Of a DNA stretch of 6,210 nt, positions 1-6,052 are shown piece after piece. Every line of letters begins with the position of its first letter. Position 1 is the stretch's first letter. The position numbers and the translations under genes are program-made. Source of the DNA: Cyanobacteria bacterium UBA9971 (GTDB lineage Bacteria > Cyanobacteriota > Vampirovibrionia > Gastranaerophilales > UBA9971); assembly GCA_003499955.1 (NCBI GenBank), contig DNRP01000079.1, positions 12,349 to 18,558 of the forward strand. The letters run 5' to 3'. The notes below the pieces were generated by a model. That model had not been told where the DNA came from, did not search any database, and saw nothing but the letters and a program-made list of their open reading frames with translations.

Positions 1-96
1 TATCTTCAGGATTCTTTAAAAATTAAAAAAGCTAAATTTACAGAAGTTTCTGATGAACAAAAATTGAAGAATAAACTTAAAAAAATATTTAAATAG
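1..96 (+). CDS. C-terminal fragment of an unidentified Lys-rich protein
   Basis: The plus strand is open from the first base to a TAG at 94-96, giving 31 residues that begin YLQDSLKIKKAKF and end NKLKKIFK. The start lies outside the window. The fragment is strongly basic (11 Lys in 31 residues) with a charged, probably helical end, a common kind of bacterial C-terminus. No family can be recognised from so little. Support for it being real is the uninterrupted frame and its position just before a palindromic repeat in a convergent gene gap. AT-rich DNA could give such a frame by chance, so confidence is moderate. Confidence 0.45.
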   Translation, partial: YLQDSLKIKKAKFTEVSDEQKLKNKLKKIFK

Positions 97-108
97 TCCT
101 ACCTTATT

Positions 109-204
109 GTCATTGCGAGGAGGCTCGAAGAGACGACGTGGCAATCTAAAACCCCAATAAACTGTATTTATTGTATTGCTTCAGGCTAAAGCCTTCGCAA
201 TGAC
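109..204. repeat. 96-bp palindromic interspersed repeat, full copy
   Basis: The ends are perfect 10-base inverted repeats: GTCATTGCGA at 109-118 and TCGCAATGAC at 195-204. Inside, GCAAT (141-145) pairs with ATTGC (175-179), and the centre is a perfect 7-bp hairpin, CAATAAA (155-161) with TTTATTG (167-173) around a 5-base loop. Each half also carries its own small hairpin: CTC (124-126) with GAG (130-132), and AGGC (183-186) with GCCT (191-194). Folded on one strand this gives a closing stem with three arms. The element fills the gap between two convergent gene ends (96 and 217), so it may act as a two-way terminator or mRNA 3' end, although it lacks a long T-tract. No transposase is encoded. 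The left 39 bases recur at 6005-6043. Confidence 0.85.
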
Positions 205-216
205 GGGTTAAAACAA

Positions 217-1572
217 CTAGATTTCGTCGTTTAAAAATCTGTCTATCCAGTTAAATAAAGTCATAAGTTCATACGGTTTGGGAATATAAAGATCCGCGCC
301 AGAATCAAGAATTTTTTCCTTGTTTCTGTTTACCGTAGAAACAATAACTTTTATATTCGGATATTCTCCTTTTATAAAACTGCTGACAGCAAGTTCGTCA
401 AGCGAATTTTCTTCTGTAATATCAATCAAAACAAGATTTGGTTTGTTTTTTTCTATAATATCAAGTATTTCGTCAATATTATTTACTGTTTCTACTTTAT
501 AACCCTGCATTTCCAGAGTTGTAGAAAGAAGATAAGCAAGAGCCGCATCTTTTTCTGCTATTAAAATTTTGTTTTGGATTTGTTTAATTACTTTTTCTCC
601 TGAAAGTTTAGGTATATCATTTACCCAATATGAACCGGGTTTGGATTTGGCAAGCCTTTGAACACTCCTGCTTAAGTTTAAAGCTTCCTGATAATTGCTA
701 AAACTATTATAACGATTTGAAGCTATTCCTATACTCACCGAAACGAACGGCATTCTTCTTCCAATTTTGTCGTCCCCCGTTAAAAGCAAATAGCCTCTTT
801 CCGCATCTTCATTTGAATAAAATTTTGGTGCTACGCTGTCAAAAGAATAACTTAAAAACATGGCTATTTTTTCAGCTTTTTCAGGTGTGGTAAGAATTAT
901 AAAGCTGTTTTCACTTATCTGCCCTAAAAAATCATTTTCGTTAATCGAAGTTTTAACAATTGCGATAAATGTCTGGATAAGCTTTTCGGCTGCTATATAA
1001 CCATAAATCTCTTTATACGAAATATAATTATCCACATCAATGTACATTATTGTCATAAATTTAGTGGTTTTTAACTCAAGATTTCTTTTTATTATTTTAT
1101 AGACTGTATTTGCAACAGGTAATTTTGTTACAGTATCTGATAATGCTTCTATATTCCGTCTTAAATGAGCAAAAAGCCTTAATGAAAGTTCTTCATTGTT
1201 TACATTTATGCCATGAAAATCATCTGCGCCCGCTTTTATTACCTCAAGTTTTTTCTCTAAAGATGATTCGTTTGATAAGACAACAAGAATAGGTCTGTAT
1301 AAACTTTTTCTGTTTCTTATTTCAGTACAAATTTCCGTTATATTTTTATTGAAATTATCATAAGCAAGAATCAAATCCGGTTCATATTTTTCAATTATTT
1401 CTACGGCTTTTTCCGTGTCATCCGAGGTGATAACCTGAATATTAGAATCCTGCTCAACTATATTACGGTAGTGAGAAAATTCTAACTTTCGTGAATCAAG
1501 TATTAATATAATTTGCTCAGACAACATTTTTTTATTTATATCCTTAAAATTTTCTTTGAGTCGGTTTTTCAT
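217..1572 (-). CDS. REC / degenerate GGDEF / REC response-regulator-like protein
   Basis: This 451-residue cytoplasmic protein has three domains. A receiver-like domain (about 20-140) has Tyr71 where the phospho-acceptor Asp should be (Asp72 follows it), and GIN at 121-123 where the conserved Lys-Pro would be. A GGDEF-like domain (about 144-316) keeps the fold (KLP, YIDVDNY, SVSIGIA) but has SENSF at 220-224 instead of GGDEF, and Asn211 replaces the Arg of the RxxD inhibitory site. A second receiver (about 334-449) keeps Asp384 and Lys432 (PKPY), but has Glu340-Lys341 at the acidic pair. By family knowledge it should neither make cyclic di-GMP nor accept phosphate at its first receiver. The annotated ATG overlaps the kinase gene by 29 bases and has no Shine-Dalgarno. 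Met16 (ATG at 1525-1527) follows AAGGA at 1541-1545 and opens directly onto the receiver fold, so it may be the true start. The partner is probably the upstream kinase. Confidence 0.85.
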   Translation of the reverse strand: MKNRLKENFKDINKKMLSEQIILILDSRKLEFSHYRNIVEQDSNIQVITSDDTEKAVEIIEKYEPDLILAYDNFNKNITEICTEIRNRKSLYRPILVVLSNESSLEKKLEVIKAGADDFHGINVNNEELSLRLFAHLRRNIEALSDTVTKLPVANTVYKIIKRNLELKTTKFMTIMYIDVDNYISYKEIYGYIAAEKLIQTFIAIVKTSINENDFLGQISENSFIILTTPEKAEKIAMFLSYSFDSVAPKFYSNEDAERGYLLLTGDDKIGRRMPFVSVSIGIASNRYNSFSNYQEALNLSRSVQRLAKSKPGSYWVNDIPKLSGEKVIKQIQNKILIAEKDAALAYLLSTTLEMQGYKVETVNNIDEILDIIEKNKPNLVLIDITEENSLDELAVSSFIKGEYPNIKVIVSTVNRNKEKILDSGADLYIPKPYELMTLFNWIDRFLNDEI

Positions 1573-2605
1573 AAGTTGCGACAGGGAGCATTAAACTAAA
1601 AGTTGAACCTTCTTTGTTGCTTATTACGTTTATTTTTCCTCCCATATTTTCCACAAGAGATTTCGTAATATATAATCCCAGCCCTGTTCCTTCTACCTGT
1701 CTTGTAAGAGGATTATCAATTCTTGAAAATTTCGTAAAAATCTTTGAAATATATTCCTCAGGAATACCTACGCCCTGGTCTTTTATATTTATTTCCATAA
1801 AATCAGGATTTTCGCCGACAAATTTAGCTTCTATTAAAACTTTTGTGCCTGCATTTGAATATTTTATCGCATTATCAACAAGGTTTGTTATTATTTGTTC
1901 AAATTTGTCCGAATCTGCCCACACAGGCGGAAGATTCGACATAATCCGAACTTCAATTTGATGTTCCTGTGCTTTTGGTTGAATGCTATAAACTATATTT
2001 TCAAAAAATTTAGGAAGGTCAATTGCTTTATAAATCAGTTTATCTTTTTTTGATTCAAGCTTTGAAACGGTAAGAAGATCTTCTACAAGGCGTGTAAGTC
2101 TGTCAACCTGACTTTTTATTATGCCTAAAAACCTTTTTTGTTGATCAGCGCTTAATCTGTTTCCAGAGCTAAGAAGTGTATCGGCAAAGCCCTTTATGCT
2201 TGTAAGCGGTGTCCTTAATTCATGACTTACAGTACTTACAAAATCAATATGCGCCCTGTTTAAAAACGCTACATCCGCAAGCGGAATTATTAAATAAATA
2301 ATTTTATCGTCTTTTGTTATTGAAAAAGTTATTCTTACACAGATTGATCTGTTGTCTCTATCTATTAATTCACCGATATAATATGATTTAGATTTATTTT
2401 CTTCCTGTGAACAATTGTCACAATTTGTTCCCGTATTTTTTATAAGAACAGAAATATTTTTACCCGTTAAATCTTTCTTAAAAAAACCCGTTAACCTTTC
2501 AAAATTTTTATTAACATCAATAATATTTCGATCGGCATCACAAACCGCCATGCCTTCAGGAAGGTTATTCATTATATTTTTATAAAATTCTTTATCTAAA
2601 CTCAT
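1544..2605 (-). CDS. Soluble PAS-domain sensor histidine kinase
   Basis: This 353-residue kinase should autophosphorylate on a histidine and pass the phosphate to a receiver. Domains in order are a PAS-like sensor (about 5-110), HisKA (about 118-184) with His128 in SHELRTP, and HATPase_c (about 230-343). The ATP-site boxes are intact: NLVDNAIKYS at 241-250, DQGVGI at 276-281, FTKFSR at 290-295 and GTGLGLYI at 306-313. There is no signal peptide or membrane segment, so it senses something in the cytoplasm or another protein. The PAS part contains a CxxC pair (Cys62, Cys65), which could bind a metal or be redox-active; that is speculation. The gene lies directly upstream of and touches the REC/GGDEF-like gene, a typical two-component arrangement. 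GGGAGA at 2619-2624 precedes the start by 13 bases, rather far. The architecture resembles PhoR/ResE-type kinases without their membrane part. Confidence 0.92.
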   Translation of the reverse strand: MSLDKEFYKNIMNNLPEGMAVCDADRNIIDVNKNFERLTGFFKKDLTGKNISVLIKNTGTNCDNCSQEENKSKSYYIGELIDRDNRSICVRITFSITKDDKIIYLIIPLADVAFLNRAHIDFVSTVSHELRTPLTSIKGFADTLLSSGNRLSADQQKRFLGIIKSQVDRLTRLVEDLLTVSKLESKKDKLIYKAIDLPKFFENIVYSIQPKAQEHQIEVRIMSNLPPVWADSDKFEQIITNLVDNAIKYSNAGTKVLIEAKFVGENPDFMEINIKDQGVGIPEEYISKIFTKFSRIDNPLTRQVEGTGLGLYITKSLVENMGGKINVISNKEGSTFSLMLPVATYEKPTQRKF

Positions 2606-2632
2606 ATGCTATAAAAAATCTCCCATTACAAC

Positions 2633-2638
2633 ATTATA
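2633..2638 (-). promoter_or_regulatory. Probable -10 box for the histidine kinase gene
   Basis: The minus strand reads TATAAT here, a perfect -10 consensus, placing a start site near 2626, about 20 bases before the kinase ATG. The expected -35 position (about 2656-2661) has no good match to TTGACA. The kinase may instead be transcribed together with the M48 gene, which ends 84 bases upstream without an obvious terminator. Confidence 0.4.
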
Positions 2639-2689
2639 ATCCTTGTGTTGAAATTAACGGAAAAATAAACAATTAATTAATAATGTTGA

Positions 2690-3532
2690 TTAGTTATAGT
2701 AATTAATTATTTCGTTAATATTTTCTTTTTCTTTTTTAATTTCTCCACCTTTTTTTGTTTTTTTACTTACAGGAAGATTTTTATCTTCAAGTTTCTCTTT
2801 TAATTTTTTATCTTCTTCATTCTTTTGTTCTAAAAACTCAGGATATTCCGTAACAATTTTTTGATGAATATTTGCAACTCTGATACTGCCTTTAGGATGA
2901 GTTCTGAAAAAATTCATATAAGACCCGTCTGACATTATTCTTTGAAAAATTGATTCCATATAAAGCGGGTTATATCCTGCTTTTACCATTAAATCAACTG
3001 CTGTTTTATCTGCATCAAGCTCATATTTTTGATTAGCATTATCAGTCAAACCCCCTGTCAAAAATTTTCCAAAATGTGTAAAAAAAGGATAAGGCACACC
3101 TACGCATGCCATTGCAAGATCCCCAACAACACATGGGGGAAGTATAACCATCTTTATAAGAATGTTTTTAGCAGTATGTTTTGTTATATGCCTGTTAATT
3201 ATATGAACAATCTCATGGGATAAAATTGCAGCAAGTTCATCATCGTTTTCTATAACACGTAAAAGAGGTCTCTCAACAACTACGATTCCGTCAAATTCAC
3301 TTGCACTTGCATTTACCCGCGATTTACTTGTAGTTTTTACAGGAACCCTAAAAGTTATCATTTCATTAATTTCATTTGCACGCAAAATTCTTTGACCAAC
3401 AGTATTTACTTTTCTCTCATAAGAGTTTATTCTCCAGAGAGAATCATTTTCTCCTTCCGCAAAGGATTTTAAAGGAACAAATAAAAGAAAAACAACTATT
3501 GTATAAATTAAAAACAGATTTTTGATTTTCAT
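2690..3532 (-). CDS. Exported M48-family zinc metallopeptidase
   Basis: This is a Zn-dependent endopeptidase of the M48 family, whose exported members work in protein quality control at the envelope. The HEIVH motif gives two zinc His and the catalytic Glu. The third ligand is the Glu of YELDADKTAVDLM, 61 residues after the second His, and the conserved THP follows further on. From the ATG at 3530-3532 the protein is 280 residues and starts with a classic signal peptide: MKIKN, a hydrophobic run, then SFA|EG, with cleavage near residue 25. The frame stays open to an ATG at 3551-3553, but that would put seven residues before the signal peptide, only about 8 bases after the predicted transcription start. 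GGAA with 5-base spacing favours 3532. No lipobox Cys and no TPR domain are seen, unlike LoiP and BepA. The last about 47 residues are a Lys/Glu-rich, probably disordered tail. Confidence 0.9.
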   Translation of the reverse strand: MKIKNLFLIYTIVVFLLFVPLKSFAEGENDSLWRINSYERKVNTVGQRILRANEINEMITFRVPVKTTSKSRVNASASEFDGIVVVERPLLRVIENDDELAAILSHEIVHIINRHITKHTAKNILIKMVILPPCVVGDLAMACVGVPYPFFTHFGKFLTGGLTDNANQKYELDADKTAVDLMVKAGYNPLYMESIFQRIMSDGSYMNFFRTHPKGSIRVANIHQKIVTEYPEFLEQKNEEDKKLKEKLEDKNLPVSKKTKKGGEIKKEKENINEIINYYN

Positions 3533-3567
3533 ACACATTCCACATCTAAACATAAAATATACTTATT

Positions 3568-3595
3568 ATTATATTTTATAAAGTGCAAATGTAAA
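3568..3595 (-). promoter_or_regulatory. Sigma-70 promoter of the M48 peptidase gene
   Basis: On the minus strand, TTTACA (3590-3595, five of six matches to the -35 consensus) and a perfect TATAAT (3568-3573) are separated by 16 bases. Initiation would be near 3561, leaving a leader of about 29 bases before the ATG at 3532. This is the best-looking promoter in the window. Confidence 0.7.
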
Positions 3596-3630
3596 ATTTT
3601 TATATAAATCAGCAATTTATTTACATAAAC

Positions 3631-3667
3631 AAAAAGATACAGGCATGGAGGTGCCTGTATCTTTTTT
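3631..3667. terminator. Strong bidirectional Rho-independent terminator
   Basis: GATACAGGCA (3636-3645) and TGCCTGTATC (3652-3661) form a perfect 10-bp stem with a 6-base loop. A5 on the left and T6 on the right make it work in both directions. On the minus strand it would stop transcripts from gmhA, about 235 bases downstream of that gene, and insulate the M48 promoter just beyond it. Confidence 0.9.
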
Positions 3668-3670
3668 CAT

Positions 3671-3698
3671 ACCGAAGTTGTAGCTGGTCGGTTTTTTT
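3671..3698 (+). terminator. Weak second hairpin with T-tract, plus strand
   Basis: ACCGA (3671-3675) pairs with TCGGT (3688-3692), with a possible inner AG/CT pairing, followed by seven T (3692-3698). The stem is short and bulged. It lies four bases after the T-tract of the strong terminator, in the plus orientation only, although no plus-strand gene lies upstream. It may be a tandem back-up terminator or the end of an unrecognised small RNA. Confidence 0.35.
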
Positions 3699-3898
3699 GA
3701 ACTCAAAAAGAACAAATATATTAAAAATTTTTCTCTATATACATAATATATATTATTTAAAAATAAAAAGAATCACGAATATTGGTTATTTTTTAATCAC
3801 CCTACAAATATCATGAGGGTTAGTACTTTTTTATAGAATGAGTTTTACAAAACCGAAACGAAAACGATAAAGCTTTATTCAAACCCCTTTTTCGTATT

Positions 3899-4474
3899 TT
3901 AAAACTTATTTTCTACAATCTCGCAAATTATATGCAAGATTGAAATATGGGCATTTTGAATTATTGGAGTATTGTTACTCGGAATTTTTATAGTTATATC
4001 AGAAACTTCTGCAAGTTTACCGCCTCCTTCTCCCGTAAAAGAAATTACTTTCATGCCTTTTTCTTTTGCTAATTTGGCTGCTTCAAAAGCATTTACTGAA
4101 CTTCCGCTGGTAGAAATTGCTATAAAAACATCTCCTTTTTGCCCTAATCCTTCTACCTGTCTTGAAAAAGTCATTTCATAACCAAAATCATTTCCGATAG
4201 CTGTAATAATTGAAGTATTTGTATTTAAAGCTATTGCAGGAAGAGCAGGACGATCAATTTTATAAAATTTCCCTATAAACTCTGCTGCTATATGCTGGGC
4301 ATCGGCAGCACTTCCGCCATTTCCGCAGATTAACAGTTTATTTCCCGATTTAAAGGTTTCTGTAAGGGTTTTTGCGACTTCGTTTATTAGTTCTATCTGT
4401 TCTTTTTTTATTTTTGTCAAAACTTCCAGAGTTTCATCCAGACGGTTATTTATAGTGTTTATATCCATGCTCAT
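3899..4474 (-). CDS. gmhA: Phosphoheptose isomerase (sedoheptulose 7-phosphate isomerase)
   Basis: This 191-residue SIS-domain enzyme should convert D-sedoheptulose 7-phosphate to D-glycero-D-manno-heptose 7-phosphate, the first step towards ADP-heptose for lipopolysaccharide core or other heptose glycans. It has the GmhA signature CGNGGSAADAQH (residues 50-61), NDFGYE, and the phosphate-binding STSGSS (121-126). His61, Glu65, Gln173 and His181 have the spacing of the zinc ligands in known GmhA proteins. Length matches the family (about 190). The start is the ATG at 4472-4474 because GAGGAG at 4482-4487 precedes it by 7 bases; the in-frame TTG at 4487-4489 overlaps that ribosome-binding site and is not credible. 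No other heptose genes are in view, so the final product is unknown. It is transcribed away from hom, and its leader probably includes the repeat at 4521-4589. Confidence 0.93.
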   Translation of the reverse strand: MSMDINTINNRLDETLEVLTKIKKEQIELINEVAKTLTETFKSGNKLLICGNGGSAADAQHIAAEFIGKFYKIDRPALPAIALNTNTSIITAIGNDFGYEMTFSRQVEGLGQKGDVFIAISTSGSSVNAFEAAKLAKEKGMKVISFTGEGGGKLAEVSDITIKIPSNNTPIIQNAHISILHIICEIVENKF

Positions 4475-4481
4475 TATTTTT

Positions 4482-4487
4482 CTCCTC
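4482..4487 (-). promoter_or_regulatory. Shine-Dalgarno site that fixes the gmhA start
   Basis: The minus strand reads GAGGAG followed by 7 bases and ATG at 4472-4474. This near-ideal site lies inside the longer open frame that begins at the TTG at 4489, which decides against the longer form. Confidence 0.8.
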
Positions 4488-4520
4488 AATATGCAAGTTC
4501 AGTGCGATAATTCACTATTG

Positions 4521-4589
4521 GGCAGATCTCCCCCTTCTTCGGGGATACTTAATCCCCAAAAGCGGGTTCCCTGCTTCGCTCAGAATGAC
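4521..4589 (-). repeat. Interspersed palindromic repeat, second family (GTCATTCTGAGCG type)
   Basis: Read on the minus strand from 4589, the segment starts GTCATTCTGAGCGAAGCAGG, a sequence I remember as the start of dispersed non-coding repeats in many bacterial genomes (memory, not a search). It contains a clean hairpin, GGGGAT (4541-4546) with ATCCCC (4552-4557), and a competing one, CCCC (4531-4534) with GGGG (4541-4544). It is far more GC-rich than its surroundings. It lies between the divergent genes gmhA and hom and would form part of the gmhA mRNA leader if transcription starts upstream of it. The exact limits are uncertain because only one copy is visible. Confidence 0.55.
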
Positions 4590-4670
4590 AATCCTATTAC
4601 TTATGCTAATCGCCAGAATTATTTATATTTTATAATAATTAAGAATATTAAAACACTTAAATCTGATTTT

Positions 4671-4679
4671 TGGTACAAT
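4671..4679 (+). promoter_or_regulatory. Extended -10 promoter for hom-thrC
   Basis: TGG directly followed by TACAAT (4674-4679) matches an extended -10 element (TGn plus TAnAAT). No good -35 box is found at the usual distance, which extended -10 promoters tolerate. The start site would be near 4686, giving a leader of about 40 bases with no visible attenuator or riboswitch. Confidence 0.5.
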
Positions 4680-4727
4680 TAATTATGCAAAGTGGGAGCG
4701 TTAATAAATAACAGAGGTTTAATATAA

Positions 4728-5999
4728 ATGCATAAAAAGATTGCTATTGGCTTATTGGGGCTTGGAACTGTCGGCAGCGGTGTTGTTAAGGTTTTAAGCA
4801 AATTTGACAATATTGAAATAAAAAAAATCGCAGTAAAAAACCTTACTAAAACAAGAAATATTAAAAATTTAAACCCCGAAATTCTCACAGACAACCCTGA
4901 CATCATTATAAACGACCCTGAAATTAAAATTGTTGTAGAAGTTATGGGTGGAATCAATCCTGCATTAGGACTTATTACAAAGTCTATTGAAAACGGGAAA
5001 CACATAATTACAGCAAACAAAGAACTTATTGCAAAACATGGAAAAGTTCTTTTTGAACTTGCAAAAAAACATAACGTTGTAATTCTTTATGAAGCAGCGG
5101 TTGCCGGAGGAATTCCTATTGTAATGCCTATTGTACAATCTCTTGCAGGCAACAAAATCTCAAAAATCGCAGGAATTTTAAACGGTACGACAAATTATAT
5201 CCTTACAAAAATGGAAGAAGAAGGCAGTGAGTTTGAGCATGTTTTAAAAGAAGCCCAGGATTTAGGCTATGCCGAAGCTGACCCTACAGGCGATGTTCAA
5301 GGATATGATGCGGCTTATAAAATAGCTATACTTTCTTCTATTGCTTTTAACAAACGTATTAACATCAACGAAATCTACAAAGAAGGCATAAGTAATATAA
5401 GCCCTGAAGATATAAAACATGCGAACGAGTTCGGATATAAAATAAAGCTTATTGCTATGGCTCAAGACTGCGGTGAAACTCTCGATGTAAGAGTTCATCC
5501 TATGCTTGTCCCTAAAAAACACCCGCTTGCAAGTATTAATGATGTTCTTAATGCTGTTGTTGTTGAAGGTGACGCGGTTGGCAGGGTTATGTTTTCGGGG
5601 CCGGGTGCTGGAGAATTCCCGACAGCAAGTTCTGTTGCCGGAGATGTGCTTTCTATAGCAGGAGAAATCGAAAAAACAGGTTTCCCTCTCCCGATAATGC
5701 GCTGCAAGCATGATGATACCAATGCTAAAATACTTGATATTAATGAAACAAAAAACAAATATTACATAAACGTGCAGACTGAAAACCTCCCGGGAGTTAT
5801 AGGAGATCTTGGAACAATTTGCGGAAAACATGGGATTAATCTTTACAGCATTATTCAGCAAGGAATTGTTAAAAACAAAACGGCAAGAATAGTGCTTCTT
5901 ACCGAAGCTGCCTGCGAAAAAGACATTCAGGCTGCCGTAAAAGAAATTTCTGAAAGACCTACAGTAAAAGCTATCAAGAACTTAATCAGGGTTATGTAA
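4728..5999 (+). CDS. hom: Homoserine dehydrogenase with C-terminal ACT domain
   Basis: The product (423 residues) should reduce aspartate semialdehyde to homoserine with NAD(P)H, the branch point to threonine and methionine. An N-terminal Rossmann motif GLLGLGTVGSGV (8-19) binds the nucleotide. TANKEL holds Lys98, and the block GYAEADPTGDVQGYDAAYK carries Glu183, Asp194 and Lys198, whose spacing equals that of the catalytic Glu, Asp and Lys of yeast homoserine dehydrogenase. Residues about 346-423 form an ACT domain, the usual site of threonine feedback control. It is monofunctional: no aspartate kinase domain is fused. AGAGGT at 4713-4718, nine bases before the ATG, supports the start. thrC follows after 68 bases on the same strand, so the two are probably one operon. 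Confidence 0.96.
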   Translation: MHKKIAIGLLGLGTVGSGVVKVLSKFDNIEIKKIAVKNLTKTRNIKNLNPEILTDNPDIIINDPEIKIVVEVMGGINPALGLITKSIENGKHIITANKELIAKHGKVLFELAKKHNVVILYEAAVAGGIPIVMPIVQSLAGNKISKIAGILNGTTNYILTKMEEEGSEFEHVLKEAQDLGYAEADPTGDVQGYDAAYKIAILSSIAFNKRININEIYKEGISNISPEDIKHANEFGYKIKLIAMAQDCGETLDVRVHPMLVPKKHPLASINDVLNAVVVEGDAVGRVMFSGPGAGEFPTASSVAGDVLSIAGEIEKTGFPLPIMRCKHDDTNAKILDINETKNKYYINVQTENLPGVIGDLGTICGKHGINLYSIIQQGIVKNKTARIVLLTEAACEKDIQAAVKEISERPTVKAIKNLIRVM

Positions 6000-6004
6000 G
6001 AGTT

Positions 6005-6043
6005 GTCATTGCGAGGAGGCACAATGTGCCGACGTGGCAATCT
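6005..6043 (+). repeat. Half-copy of the 109-204 repeat, inside the hom-thrC gap
   Basis: This 39-base segment has the same length as 109-147. The first 13 and last 13 bases are identical, while the middle 13 differ at 5 positions. The middle folds as a perfect hairpin, GGCAC (6018-6022) and GTGCC (6026-6030) with loop AAT. The right half of the palindrome, including the GCAATGAC end, is missing. Without it the hom-thrC gap would be about 29 bases, typical for an operon. Confidence 0.85.
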
Positions 6044-6052
6044 CATAAATAA

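Larger units (their letters stand above)
3554..3898. other. Gene-free AT-rich interval
   Basis: These 345 bases hold the M48 promoter (3568-3595), the strong terminator (3631-3667) and a second hairpin with a T-tract (3671-3698), but no credible gene. The rest is very AT-rich (notably about 3710-3775, with an ATATATAT-like core) plus two weak symmetric sites: a 12-base palindrome ATAAAGCTTTAT at 3867-3878, and ACCCT/AGGGT (3799-3803 with 3816-3820) followed by T6. I recognise no tRNA, riboswitch or known small RNA. Confidence 0.6.

Noticed and set aside
109..204. tRNA gene suggested by the cloverleaf shape
   Set aside because: No T-loop GTTCGA-type sequence, no proper anticodon arm and no acceptor geometry; the outline is that of an inverted repeat with side hairpins.
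1614..1961. A 115-codon plus-strand frame opposite the kinase ATPase domain
   Set aside because: It is antisense to a well-conserved ATP-binding domain and has no family features.
3617..3670. A 17-codon minus-strand frame (MKKDTGTSMPVSFCLCK)
   Set aside because: It is made of the terminator stem itself and has no ribosome-binding site.
4475..4489. TTG start for gmhA, adding five residues
   Set aside because: The added codons contain the Shine-Dalgarno site of the ATG at 4472-4474, and the shorter form matches the family length.
4679..5020. A minus-strand open frame with hydrophobic segments opposite the hom start
   Set aside because: It is the antisense shadow of the beginning of hom; its hydrophobicity comes from the complement of charged codons.
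5262..5861. A 199-codon open frame on the minus strand opposite hom
   Set aside because: It lies wholly within hom, which has full-length family motifs, and its translation is a low-complexity mix rich in Ser, Arg and Cys with no recognisable domain.
109..6043. CRISPR or tandem array from the repeated 39 bases
   Set aside because: There are only two copies almost 6 kb apart, with no regular spacers; they are dispersed intergenic repeats.
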